A stretch of 61,586 nucleotides of DNA from Branchiostoma floridae (lineage: Eukaryota > Chordata > Leptocardii > Amphioxiformes > Branchiostomatidae), in the NCBI RefSeq assembly GCF_000003815.2, contig NC_049994.1:15328475-15390060 (forward strand), read 5' to 3'. Below, in pieces: positions 12,001-27,000 of this stretch. Below the pieces are notes generated by a model, which saw only the letters and a program-made list of their open reading frames with translations, was not told the DNA's origin and made no database searches. The position numbers and the translations under genes were made by a program. Positions within the stretch are counted from its first letter, which is position 1; each line of letters opens with the position of its first letter.

Positions 12001-15000
12001 TACTGGCTGCAGCACTTCTCCACAATCTCCTTGGCCTCCTCCTTGTAGTAGTGGTCACTGACAATCTCCAGCAGAGACTTCAGCCTCCTGGTCTCAGGAG
12101 TGTCAATCTCAGAGGTGAAGCGTCCTGGCTCTTGCTTGTAGATTTTCTGTTGGTTTAGCAATTTGATGATACAAATTTTTACCTTGAGTTTTGTACAAGT
12201 ATGCAGTAATGAGAATAGACTTTCTGTTAGGTGGATAAAAAGTATTACAAGACTCAATGATCTGCGTCTTGATAAAAAATCATTCATCATATTTTGAAGT
12301 TTTTTTTTAACAATTACGTAACATTGGGCAGAATAGCACACTATAACCAGATATATATAAAGTTAAAATAAGTTAGAGTATAAGGATACAACTAAAGCAT
12401 GATGTTGTACTTACATCCTTCATTGGTTCCAGAGACTTGACACGGACACCCTCAATAGAGTCTGGGAACACTTTGGGTGAGCCAAGCTTCTGCTTGTAGT
12501 GGCGCTATGGGAAAGAAATAATAATTGTAATAGCCTTTATTGCACATTCATGCCCTATCAGCCTAAGTACAGGCATATAGATACATAATGAAATTTGTTT
12601 ATTTTTTATTCAACAACAATGAAGAAATCTAGCAAACTGAAAGCATGACTTAGATAATTGTACGCAAATAAAGATCTAATGGATTTAAATTAGGTAATAC
12701 TATATGTATATGTTACTAGCATTTTTTTACAATTATGGACAACTCCTGTCTTATTAAGACCAAGTCATGCAAAATCATAAAAAGCAACCAGAGTTGGAAA
12801 CATCACATTTTATTTAGAGGCAGCTGAAGTTCAGCAATCATCCTGCAATGTCCAACCCGTACAAGACAGAAACAACGGACGCTAAACTGGATAGTGAGTG
12901 AGTGACTTACATCTGACCGAGCTATTGCCTCCTTGGCAGCGACCATGTCCACACGGTCAGCAGGCAGCTGGTACTTGGCCTTATTCTCCTCGTAGTTCTT
13001 TATATACCTCGCCTTTAAAAGAAAACACAAACACTGTTAAAACATACATACTTACACAATCTGCAGAATGTTTACACTATTGAAATAGTATTGCGACAGA
13101 TTATGCTTCAAAATGTACTGCTATTCTAGTTTGAGCAAGGTACTTTGATTTGAACTAAAAGCTTAAAAACATCAAGATAGGACACTGACATTACTTGTAA
13201 ACACACTTGAAAGAAAAGCTTTGTGATAGTTTGAACAAAGCTAAAAATGTCGCACAAAAGGATCTGCAAGCCAATTCGGTGTATACTGTGAGACATACAC
13301 ATTCAATGAGAAATGTGCTATGAGCACATTACAAAGATCATTACAGGAAATTTTATCTTTCCGTTAGAACAGACACCTACCCCAGATGAGAGCTCGGCTG
13401 ACAGTTTGTTCTGCAGGTAAAGAGGAGACTCGTGCACATTCTTGTACTGTGTCTCCTGTGCCTTCTTCAGTGCTGACTTGTACAGATACTGCAGGGTCAC
13501 AATAAACAAGATATACATTCAAATGGAGGTATTTTATAGTCATTGGTCATATTCACTAGAGTGTAGCTGTGCACTGATACTGCACTCTTGTGCATAAACC
13601 TCATCTTTACATTAGGTTTAAGCGTGCTTTGATATCAGTTTTCATGCAGTGTAGCTGCTAGATTATAACAATTGATTTTGGCTGCTAAAAGGCACAATTG
13701 TTGATTGATACTGCTGATCTGTAGCAAATGGCTATTTTTCCTACTGAAAAATGAACCAACAATGGCTTTCCATTTGTCTCAACTGTCATGTTTATGTTCT
13801 GAAAGGTCTCTATTACATTTAATATTGGTTTCCACTGCTTTTCTTAAATCTATATAGTGACAAAATTTTCAGCACCATGGACAGCAATCATGCAATTTTA
13901 TAGTTGTTTAAATGTCTACCATGAAGTCTTCATTAACTTGTTCATCAGTTTTCACTTCTTTTCTGACATCCATGTACCTACAATATTTTCAGTACCAAGG
14001 TGAGCATCCACCTTTCGTAGTATAAAATTGTCTACTGTGGAGTCATAAAATTTTGCATCAGTTTTCAATTCTTTTCTGGCATCCATATAGAAAATGTTGC
14101 CAGAACAAGGAAAGCATCAATTCGAGCATGCTAGAAAGAGGATACAATCATACAAAGTATCAGTTCTCTACTCACATCACTGGCAAGGGCAGCTGCAAAG
14201 CGAGCACGGTGATACTCAGGAGTGTCTGACACCATCTTGTACCCTTCATCCCTCTGTTTGAGGAGGCCTTCATGGTAAATGCGCTATAAAAGAGGTAACA
14301 TGTCCTTCCTTTAATACATGGTCATCTCCAACATAATTATCATCTTAACCTGAGAATGACATCTTTAGAAGCTTAGGCCTAATTATTTTCTAATTTCTCA
14401 GCTTATCTCTTCTTTCTAACTATTTGTCTGCAGGGACACCACAGAAAATTCGACAACCAGTTTGCCTGACCTTGTAAGTTTTCTCCCTTAGCGTCAAGCC
14501 TGTCTATTGTCTGATAGTATCTTCCAATTTCTCAGTTGTCTAAATCTCTTTTCTGGCTATTTTAATTTCAAGACGCACATGATCTAGATTTCATGTCTAC
14601 AAAAAAAGACCAGATGATGCTACAGGGGATATCTGAATCAAGAAACAATACCTTCCAGAAAATCATATTAAGACAGGCATCCAATAATACAAAAGTCAAT
14701 GCAAACCTGACGAAAGGCCTTTTAATACTATAAAAACACGATCTTCTCGACTGTTGACTATCAAAGGTACAAACTATTTAAGGTAAACCTCTGAGGACTT
14801 ACATCACTCTGCATCCTGTTGGCCTCCAGCACACGCAGGACCTCAGGTGAGTCAGGGATCACCGTGTAGTTCTGTTTGGCTTCGTCCCACGCCTCACGGT
14901 ACTTTTTCTGATAACAAATAAAAGTTACAAATCATTACAATAATACATGTACCACATCATTTTAAATGTAACTGTATTTCTGACTGCCAGGCAGGACTTA

Positions 15001-18000
15001 AATGACAAAGAACAAATAGAGTAAGAAAGAAAGACATATCACAGTGATGACCATAGGTTGTATAAACATTTAACTTCCTTTTAATGCGCTGTGATGTCTA
15101 AGTGTACTTGGAGTATGCTTAATAATAACCACAACGTTCTATCAAACAACAAAAAACAAATCATCAGGCATCACAATGATAAAGAATATGTTCAGTTAAG
15201 ACAAAAACTTTTCAGAGTTTAAAGCCTATAAGCCTGATAATATGGCAATCTGCATGCATCACGGGGTACCACAAGGATTAGTACAAGGCTCTTATAAAAG
15301 ATTTTGAAAAGTATTTGTAACTTACAGCATCCTGCATCTCTGAGACCTTCTCCACCCTCTCAATCTCCACAGTGAAGGGGAACTGGCTGCAGCACTTCTC
15401 CACAATCTCCTTGGCTTCCTCCTTGTAGTAGTGGTCACTGACAATCTCCAGAAGGGACTTCATCCTCCTGGTCTCAGGAGTGTCAATCTCAGAGGTGAAG
15501 CGGCCTGGCTCTTGCTTGTAGATTTTCTGTTGGTTTAGCAATTTGATCATACAAACTTTTACCTTGAGTTTTGTACAAGTATGCAGTAATGAGAATATCA
15601 AGTGCTATGGAAAGTAAAGTTTATCTAAAAAAACATTACTTTTCACCCAAGTCTCCTCTATGATGATGCAAAAAGGAACTTTGCAAGCCAAAACAATGGT
15701 GCTGAATGAAAAAAGTTGAAAGATCTTTAAATTTGCATATTTACAACTAGCAATCCATTACATCTATTCAAAATCTATTGCAGTATAACAAAACCAGTCT
15801 CACATGTGAGTAAGAAAAACTGAAAGTGAAAAATTTTACAGAGTAACGTACATCTTTCAATGGCTCCAGGGACTTGACGCGAACTCCTTCAATGGTGTCA
15901 GGGAACACCTTTGGTACTCCAGGCTTCTGCTTGTACTTGCGCTGAAAAGTAACAACACAAAATAATAAGGTACAGTTAGCAATGTCAAGCAAAGAATCAC
16001 AGCACTAAAAGTAAAACAAAGTGTTGTAATAGTGTAACTTAAAACTACTATTATAGTATTGTACTGTACTGTACTGTAGATATATGGTTAAACATACATC
16101 TATTTACTATATGTTGGTAAGGCGTGGAATCATGACGACAGGGAGTCAAACATTCAACCAGTTTTGACTTATTATAACAGTTACTGTTATTTGTCTTTCT
16201 CAAGAATGACAGAGATCGGACCACTCCTCTTTTTATACATAGTGCAGGGTGCTATAACTTGAGTTTAAGATATTGACCAATCATTACATCTATTTCATAC
16301 AAAAATACATAAAACATAGAATGTTAAGTGTTGATTCATGTATGTAAAGTACTACCATGATACCTACATCAGAGAAGTTCTGATAATTCTTGGCGGCCAC
16401 GATGTCCACTCTGTCTGGTGGGAGGGCGTACTTCACCTTCCCTGTTTCATAATCTTTGATGTACAGAGCCTGGAAAAGACACAATATAAAATGATCACTA
16501 AGTCTTGTGATACGTTTACAGGTAACATATCTTGTCAGTCACAAGTTGATTATGATACTGTATAAATATAGAAGAAATTATGGTGTTTATGTGCAATGCA
16601 AACTGTGTCCATCATGTCAAAAATTGATCAGTAGAACTTATTTCTTTTTGTCAATAGCTAAAGTTTCACACAAAACATTACAGGTAGCATACAATCAAGG
16701 TAGCATAAAGAAAACTAATTCCTGTTCAAAAAGCGCAAACAGAAAACATGATTTGTCATTTACTATATCACAAAGCCCCTGAGATTTTCCCAAAACAACT
16801 TTTGCTAGAGGGAACCAACTGTCATTCTTAGTTGGTGCAAAAGTACATTTGTATACTGCTATACATGATGTAGCAAGCATGCTCTGAAAAGTAAAACAGG
16901 CAATACGTACTCCAGAGGCCAGCTGTGCGGAAAATTTGTTCTGCAGGTACAGTGGAGACTCATGGACATTCTTGTACTGTTTCTCTTGGGCCTCCTTCAG
17001 TGCTGTCTTGTAGTTATACTGTAGAGGAATGACAGTGTTTAAGTATGCAGGAATATACAGAAAAATGTGACACACAGAAACCCTGCTTTAGAATCAGAGA
17101 GAGTAAAATCAAATGGCTAAACTTCTTGATAATCCAATGAAAGGAAAAAAAAAATAGATAGTTTGGTCTAGATAGTCAAGACAGCTAAAACATAATTATT
17201 ATAAAGAATAGAGAATATATATACAAGTCATGTATCTTGAAGCTGTTACATGTACATTTGTATAGCAGCAAAGATATCGCCAACCAAATACATGATAAAA
17301 CTAGTAACCTTAAAGTTGATGCAAATTTATGATAATTAGAAAAAACATATTTACAACTTTGATGTTTCAATCATCCTATCGATCCCTGACCTGTAGGTAA
17401 AGGCCACTATGATCTCATTTATGACATGAGATGATAGTCTAGACTACTTTTTGGCTAAATTTCAGTTTTTACATTCTAAAATTAAAAAACTATCCTTGTC
17501 TAGCCTCAAGAGATACAAGATTGCAAAGTACTGCTATTTGCATAGCAGCAAAGATATTGTCAGCCAAATACATGATAAAAGTAGTAACCTTCATGCAAAT
17601 TTATGATAATTAGCAAAAAAACATAACTTTCTGATGTTTTAATCATACTTGATGCTAGACTACTTTCTGGCTAAATCTTAATTCTTACATTCTTAGATAC
17701 ATCGAAAACTATCCTTGTCTAGCCTAAAGAAATGCAAGATTGCAAAGAGGATGCTTTAAGACTCACATCACTGGCGTTCCAGGCTGATTCCCTGGCTTGG
17801 AGGAAGAGGGGCGTGTCAGACACCATCTTGTAGCCTTCCTTCTTCTGTTTCTCCAACCCTTCCTTGTAGTGAAGCTATAGAAAGAGAGTCCAGGATTAAC
17901 AGAATTTGTCAGAAATTGTCAAAATTTGCAATTGATAACTGTTAGTGATATCATTTCTCTGCTATCAAATACAGGACAACATTATCATCATTGACATGTT

Positions 18001-21000
18001 TTCCCTGAAATTCTGAGCATTTAAGAGATGGCAAAACTGGACCAATTCATAGATCACAGAACATATTTCAAGCTTACTAAGGCAAGCCATAGAAAAGAGA
18101 CCACTGGTATCTGGATTGAATATGCTATTGATAATAATTATTGATATCAGACTTGCAATGGCTACGGATGATAATATCACTTTCAACATATGATTCTTGT
18201 TTATTCCTTAAATTATGAACATGTGAGAAACAAAACCCAGATACACAAAACCCAGTCAATAGATGCACAGATCTTTTCAGGTTTATAAAATGATAGGTAA
18301 AACTTACATCACTCTGCATCCTAGCAGCCTCGATCACCCGTAACACCTCAGGGGAGTCTGGGATGACAGTGTACTTCTGCTTCTCTTCATCATACTTCTC
18401 ACGGTACTTTTTCTAATGAGAGAAAAACGTAACTGATTACATTTTCACCAAATTGTATCATTATGCTGTGTTAGGCATTTTAATGGATTCCGGGCTTTGT
18501 CGATAAGGAACGTAATTGACAGTGTAAATTAAATTCTACCATCTTTTCTATGCTGCAACTACAGTTGTGATAAAAAAAGCATTTGTCTTATACTTAAAAC
18601 AAGCATATTGTTCTACAATGTAACAACAAAATGTGTCTATGTCAGCTTTTCGAAAGTATCAAGTTTTGGTATAGTGTAGTCAAAAGATTAACTTTGGATA
18701 AAAGTATTGCATGTAACTTACAGCATCCTGCATCTATGAGACCTTCTCCACCCTCTCAATCTCCACAGTGAAGGGGAACTGGCTGCAGCACTTCTCCACA
18801 ATCTCCCTGGCCTCTTCCTTGTAGTAGTGGTCGCTGACCATTTCCCACAGAGACTTCATCCTCCGGGTCTCAGGAGTGTCGATCTCAGAGGTGAAACGAC
18901 CTGGTTCACTCTTGTAGACTTTCTGTTTGTTGGGCCAGAAAATATTTACAGATTGAACAATTTTAAATTCAATACAGGACTGAGGAAGGGAACAAATTGA
19001 TCTGTTTGTAGCTATGTAGCTTTGTCTACATGGAAGCTAAATTCTTGTGAAATTGGAAGGCTGATTGTGTTATGGATGCCTGACTTTACAGTTATAGTTA
19101 TACCACTAAAAATTAAATGCTGCATTGATCACATACATCTTTCAGTGGATCCAGGGACTTGACGTGGAGTTGCTCAACCGAGTCTGGGAACACCTTTGGC
19201 ACTCCTGGCTTCTGCTTGTACTTGCGCTGAATAAAAAAAAAGATACAGGCATTCAATGTGTAGAAGGCGTTTAGAGTACAGAAAAGGTGTAGAAATGGCT
19301 GAAAGGCAAAAAAACTAAGCTGAAAGATCATCATAGTTCATAAGAAAACTTACGTCAGCCAAATCCAGGATGTTTTTGGCAGCCACCATGTCCACCCTGT
19401 CAGCAGGGAGGGTGTACTTCAGCTTCTGCTGCTCATAGTCCTTGACATACAGAGGCTGTATGGCAAATTGAATAACAGATTACAAAGCTGTCAAAAACGA
19501 GACGATGAAAATTGAAGCAAAAATCCCTTTCCAGATTTTTTCAATCTTGAAGATATGGCATTAAATCCATGAGATAAGAGTAAATACTCACTCCAGAGGC
19601 CAGCTGAGCAGACAGTTTGTTCTGCAGGTAAAGTGGAGACTCATGCACATTCTTGTACTGGGCCTCTTGTGCCTGCTTGATTGCTGTCTTGTAGATGTAC
19701 TGAAAATACAAACCAAGGTGTTACAACTAATGACCATCCAACAATGATAATTACAACCATACACTGTAGGACCTTATCTGTTCATACAATGACAGAACAG
19801 GAGATATAACAAACAAGGATTGTTGAATATAAATACTTAGACCAGAATACTTGATAGAATTTTTAATAGAACGTAGTACTAGCTTTTTAGCATAACTTTC
19901 CTTAAGTAAAGAAACAAGGCATTGATGAAAATAGAGTATTTCTGTCGTCTGTTACAAATCATCAGCCTTAGAAAATACAAAAGACCATGCCAAATGACAG
20001 GCGAAGGACTGTGCAACTCACGTCACTGGCATTCCTGGCTGAATCCCTGCACTGGTTGTAGAGAGGCGTGTCAGACACCATCTTGTATCCTTCCTTCTTC
20101 TGTTGCTCAAACCCATCCTTGTAGTGAAGCTACGGAAAGAGAAACCATAATCATCAGAAGTATGTAATTGATAACTAGTACTGTTACTTATAATAATAGT
20201 AACATCAACAAAAACGTGGTATCCTTTTCAATATTGACAAGTTTTTCCAGAAATTCCAAAATGGCAAGGTTTATAGATTTATAGCCTAAGGACATATTTT
20301 CAAGACATGCTACCGAGACAGAGACCACAATTATTAGGATAGAATATGCCATGATTAAAAAATAACTGCATCAATTAATGGCTATAGATGATAGTATCAT
20401 TATCGACATATAATTCTTATGTTTCCCTGAAACTCGGAGCATTTAATATGCACAGACTCAGTCAAAAGATACACAGATCTATTCAAGTTTATAAAATGAT
20501 AAAGTAAAACTTACATCACTCTGCATCTTAGCGGCCTCGATCACCCGTAACACCTCAGGGGAGTCTGGGATGACAGTGTACTTCTGCTTCTCTTCATCAT
20601 ACTTCTCACGGTACTTTTTCTGATGAGAGAAAACGTAACTGATTACATACTACTTTTAATTCTCTTGAAAACAAATTCCAATGTTAAGTTTGTTGCAAAA
20701 TCATGCCAAAACACTAACTGCAAGTGCGCAACAATTATTCATAGTTTATACAAGCATAAAGTGAACATAAAGCACACATACAGTATATGAATGTCGAACA
20801 AACCATTAAGATGTGGAACGTAATTGACAGTGTATCACAATGATGTATGCATTTGCATGTATATTGTAAATTCTAACATCTTTTTTTGTGCTGCAACTAC
20901 AGTTGAGATACAAAACGCACTTGGCCTATTCTTATGACAAGCAAAAAAGCTTAATATGTGACTTAAAAGTATTGCATGTACAAACACATGTAACTTACAG

Positions 21001-24000
21001 CATCCTGCATCTCTGAGACCTTCTCCACCCTCTCAATCTCCACAGTGAAGGGGAACTGGCTGCAGCACTTCTCCACAATCTCCCTGGCCTCTTCCTTGTA
21101 GTAGTGGTCACTGACCATTTCCCACAGAGACTTCATCCTCCTGGTCTCAGGAGTGTCAATCTCGGAGGTGAAACGACCTGGTTCACTCTTGTAGACTTTC
21201 TGTTGTTGGAGGAATTTTTAAAAAATGAGTAAAAATATTGCTTTTTTGAAGATCATGCCTTTTAGAAAGTTAACATATCTAAAGAACTGGGATGACGATT
21301 TTTCAAGTACTAGCAGGCATTCATCAGTTACTGTTGATCAGGGATTTTAATGATTTAATTGCATGTAAAGCAAGGTTCTATACTAGTACTGGGAATACGT
21401 ACATCTTTCAATGGTGCCAGAGACTTGACGTGGAGTTGCTCAACCGAGTCTGGGAACACCTTTGGTACTCCTGGCTTCTGCTTGTACTTGCGCTGTAAGA
21501 AGAAGTACGAAATTTAGAGAAGGTAAAAATATCATGCTCGCCAGAAAATATTGCAGTGGTAAAAGATGATGATATATGAGAAAAAGAACCTACGTCAGAC
21601 AAGTCCAGAATATTCTTGGCCGCCACCATGTCCACCCTGTCAGCAGGGAGGGTGTACTTCAGCTTCTGCTGCTCATAGTCCTTGACATACAGAGGCTGTC
21701 CAGAAAGCAAAGGAATCAGCTTAGTCAAATAGATTCAAGGTCATATGCATTTTCATCTAAAGTCAAAGTCAAGGCAACTAAATTTTACATGCTAGATCCT
21801 ACAATACAATGGCAAAATTTCAATTTAACTTTTCTACATTTTCTTGTCAAAAGGCATGTGAAGAGAAACTATGATACTTACCCCAGAGGCCAGCTGTGCA
21901 GACAGTTTGTTCTGCAGGAACAGCGGAGACTCGTGGACATTCTTGTACTGTGACTTTCTTGCCTCCTCAAGGGCTGTCTTGTAGTTGTACTGCAGAAATA
22001 GTAAAAAGACATACATTAATTTTACAAAAAGTAGTCAAATTCGTAAAAGTATATGTAAAGGGAAATAATACTTAATTTTATCCACTGGCTATTTCTATTT
22101 CCATAAAGTACCAGAGATACAATATTTTCTTACTGACTAAATTTGTCAAATACAGTTGTTGACAGAAACTAAGCTACATTGTATAGACCCTGTTATAGAG
22201 ATAACCACTGCACAAAATTGGTTGCAATAACTGGACCTAGGTGGTCTTGGGGTTAGATTTGTTGACTTATGTTCTGGTTTGATGCACTCTCACACCAATT
22301 TACATGTATTTCCTCACTCAAGCCAGGTGAAAGAGTACCTTGCTTTGATTAGGAACATGCTTAGTGAGTTATCATTTGATGCAGTTTACTGGTCATGAGA
22401 AACAACCAAACTCACATCACTGGCGTTCCAGGCTGACTCCCTGCACTGGAGGAAGAGAGGTGTGTCGGACACCATCTTGTAGCCTTCCTGTTTCTGCTTC
22501 TCGTAGCCTTCATGGTAGAAACGCTGTTCCCAGGAAAAAAACACAAATTTTAGAAATGACCGCCCTTAGAGATGTAGCCCAGCAAACGTTGCATGAATTC
22601 ATGAAATTATGAAGATTAATATTATAAAATGTGTTGACTTTAAGTGTAAATAATTTCAGACTTCAGACATACATTGTATATAAAATGTAGGAAAGAGGAG
22701 CATTAACAAAAATTCCTACTCTAACTATCATGAAGCTTTACCATACAGGGAAGGTAGGAAATTTTGTTTCAAAAACTAGTCAATGCATTCAGTTCTCATT
22801 TTAAAAACATATACTGTTTTCAGATGGAAAGTCATTAAGTTGATAGCTGATAAACAGTTTCAAATTCTTACGTCGCTCTGCATCCTGGCAGCTTCAATCA
22901 CACGAGCCACCTCAGGGGAGTCGGGAATAACGGTGTAGTTGTGTCTGCCCCTTTCGTAATCCGCACGGTAGCGGCGCTGGATGTGTAGAAGAAGAAAAGT
23001 TAGATTACACTGAACATAGACTGGTGTATATGGGCAGTGCCCATCTACATTTCTAGAGCCCTTGGGCAATATGGACCACTGCAGTGGAGGGCTAGTCTAC
23101 TGGTAGTAGAAAACTGGTACATTATACGCATACAACAATCTCTTGTGAACAATATTGACCTTCAAAGTTATCATCAAACTGACACAAACCTAACTGCTGT
23201 CAACAACAATGCCTATCAAAAATTATTTTGAAATGGTACTGTATCATTTTTCCTGAACTTTTGTATCTAGAGAACCATCTAAAATATCCTCAAAAAGAAA
23301 GGAAAGCCATGCATGTAAAATGTTACAGCCGGGTAGTATGCACCATCAGATGCGTAAGAATTTTTTACTTTCAAACTGCCATACTTACATCATCCTGCAT
23401 TTCTGTAACCTTCTCCACCCTTTCAATCTCCACAGTGAAGGGGAACTGGCTGCAGCACTTCTCCACAATCTCCTTGGCTTCTTCCTTGTAATAATAGTCA
23501 CTGACAGTCTCCAGTAGTGTCCTCATCCTCCTGGTCTCAGGAGTGTCAATCTCAGATGTGAAACCGCCTGGTTCGTGCTTGTAGACTTTCTGTTGGTACA
23601 GTGAAAGACAATGTGTGTAAAAAAAATGCTGCTTTCAGTGGAACAAAATGACCCAGTCTTACAAAGTTTAACGTATTTCACCTGAAAAATTTGAAGATCA
23701 AATTCAAAACATAATCTGCTTTAATCTTAAATTTCACTTGACACTATATAAGTTACAAGTAGAAGCACTACAAGGTTATGGTCGCAGCCCACAGTATTTC
23801 TACGCGACCCCCGTGGTCTATTACGTAGGAGTAAAAAAGTAGTGCGGCCGAAATCTGGAAGCGTCTGTAAACACCGTAACGTGATAGGCAGTGGGGGATG
23901 AGCTTTGCTATATGGTAGTACAAGGAGTCGACTTTCAGGTGGTATGTGTAAGGTTTTGATGTTTGTCCATTTGGTGTATAAATGCGCGTGACCTTTACAG

Positions 24001-27000
24001 CTGCCTGCCTCGGTGAGTCGGCTGCAGTTCCGCATGACCCCGATGACCCCATTTAAAAGAGGTCTTTACAAAAATTCAAATGTTTTTCAATTATTTTGGT
24101 AGGTTATACCCTCGACTTCAACATATTAGTTTGTCATGCTTGAAAACTGCACCCTGCTATGATTTTATCAGCGTCGATGTCAGTCACCTTGTGGTCCTTA
24201 ACTATAGAAATCCCCATTGGTCGAATACTGTGTTCTGCTACCTTATGCAGATGTTAACCTTGAATGTAATCTACTCAGCTTTCAATTTTTGGAGACAGCA
24301 GATATTCTATTGAATGGTAGCTCTGTGATTGGTCACTGTTTAACTCTAAATCAGCCTAATCTAACAAAATACTATGCTGTGTTAATGATACATGTATATA
24401 TCAAACTATTTAAACTAGTCAACAAAATTTTCCCCAGTTTTGCACATCGTACCAAACTACAAAAAAACTTCTTCCTGTTAGCACCACCCAATGCATATGT
24501 CTCCCAAAATGTTGGGAATTTCATCCTCTACTGTATACAGACAAGAAATCAAAACCAATAGCATTCATTTTAGATTAGAAGTATCACTAGTTGATGACCC
24601 CTATTTCACTTAATGTCCACTTTGTTATTGTATCATTATCATACAATGTATTTTTGTAATTAGCCTTCGGGCATGAGTTTGCAATAAAGATTATTATATA
24701 AGCAGTTTCACGTACATCCTTCAAGGGAGCCAGGGACTTGAAGTGGACCTGCTCAACCGAGTCTGGGAACACCTTTGGCACTGCTGGCTTCTGCTTGTAC
24801 TTGCGCTGAAAAAAATCAGAGAAGGCAAGTGTGAATAAATGGGTAAAGAAATGGGAAAGGTTTGATTGGGAAAATTACCAATTTCAACTCTGTTACACAT
24901 TTATTGTACTCTACAAAACGATATCTATGGAAATTCAACACTTAAGATAAGCAATTTTTATATATTCAAGAAATACTTACATCAGACAAGTCCAGGATAT
25001 TCTTGGCAGCCACCATGTCCACCCTGTCAGCAGGGAGGGTGTACTTCAGCTTCTGCTGCTCATAGTCCTTGGTATACAGAGCCTACAATGATATAGAAGA
25101 AGTTTAATGTAACTATTAATTATGGGAATATTGATTGATAGTGATCGAACAACAACAGCAAATAAATCTCATGCTTTCGTCTCAACTCTGTTTTACAGCA
25201 AAATTGCTCCATTCTGCTGCTCATAGTCCTTAACATACAGAAGCTGTACAGAAAATAGTGTATAAAAAATTAAGAAATGAAGATGCCAAATACAATTCAC
25301 AATTCATCTGACCAATTTTAAAATTATATCCAGTCGCCTGAGTAGCTGCTTTTTGGCATAATTCACTTGAAAGATTGACAAATTGTTACTGCAGAGAGCT
25401 TCTCTAGATTTTTTTCAAGCATGAAACCCGAGGGATCACGACTAAGAATGAATCCTAACACGTACCCCAGAGGCCAGCTGTGCTGACAGTTTGTTCTGCA
25501 AGAACAATGGAGACTCCTGAAAGTTGGGGAAGCCCCTTCCTCTGGCCTCCTTCAGTGCTGTCTGGTAGACATACTAAATAGTGGAAGTGAAAAAAAAAGG
25601 TCTCAGAATTAGTGTGATTGGCAAAACTTTGATGAAATTTTGACATGTGTAAATCAATGGAATAGACTCTTAGTTCATTAGAATTGGATTCTACTATTAC
25701 ATCATAGAACATTAAGGTAATATCTAGAAAAGAACATCCAAAACTTAATACACAACTCACATCACTGGCATTCCTGGCAGACTCCCTGCATTGCAGGAAG
25801 AGTGGCGTGTCAGGAATCATCTTGTAACCTTCTTGCTTCTGCTTCTCGTAGCCTAGTTGGTAAATACGCTGGGAGAAAAGAAGGGAAAAATGGGAATAAG
25901 ATACCAGCAGTTATGGCTGAGTTTAACATTTCAATTTGTTATATTATATCCATTACTTTGCAGTATGCCTTAAACCACAGATTAAAGTGTATAACAGTAT
26001 GAATATATCTTGTATTATACTTTGTGTAAATTTTATAAACTGTTCTATATGTTATTCAATGTATTTTGCATTTCTCATTTTGCCCTGTATTGTCAGCCGA
26101 AAGAATAGATACATTAAGTGTAGTTCAGATGGTTATACTTACATCGCTCTGTAGCTTAGCAACCTCGCAAACTCGAGCAACCTCGGGGGAGTCTGGGATG
26201 ACCGTGTACTTCTGTCTGTCTCTATCCCATTCCTCACGGTACAGACGCTGCATAGAGAAGACAAGTCTGACTTAGAGAGCGCTTTTGAGCAGAAAACATG
26301 GTACTATAAATCACCAGCAGAAGTACAGTGCTGGATTAGCAAAAAACATATTTATCATGGAAGGATTTTTTTCTACACAACAATACCGCACAGGCTTCCA
26401 AAATATTTCTTAAGGGCAATCTCAGCACATGCCAAAGAAATAAGGTTCTTCCCAAAATATCAACTTAGGGCAGAAATCACTGCCAAGTCAATAATGTCAG
26501 ACAGACTACACAAGTAACTCTTTGAACTATCTAAAAAAAACAAGCCATAAACATCCAATATTGTAAGGAATGTATACAACTCTGATTGCATAAGTATCTG
26601 CATGCATCATGGGGTACCACAAGGATTTGCACAAGGCTCTAATCTGAGATTTTGAAAGTACATTTTGTATTTGTTATCTTACCGGATCCTGCATTTCCGA
26701 CACTTTGTGGACCCTGTCGATCTCCACTGAGAAGGGATACTGACTGTCACACTTGTTCACAATCTCCTTGGCCTCTTCCTTGTAGTACAAGTCACTGACA
26801 ATCTCCTGTAGAGACTTCAGCCTCCTGGTCTCAGGAGTGTCAATCTCAGAGGTGAAGCCGCCTGGTTCGTGCTTGTAGACTTTCTGTTGGAAGAATTAAG
26901 TAAAAAAAGTTGGCGATGGGTCATATTGTTGTAATTTCAAACAGCAAGTCTAGTATATTTCTATATACTATCATCTATTAGTTTTACTCTTTTTTACCCT

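Noticed and set aside
23727-24052. Minus-strand open frames of about 100 codons
   Set aside because: No recognisable domain, no nebulin similarity, and confined to the CpG-bearing insert.
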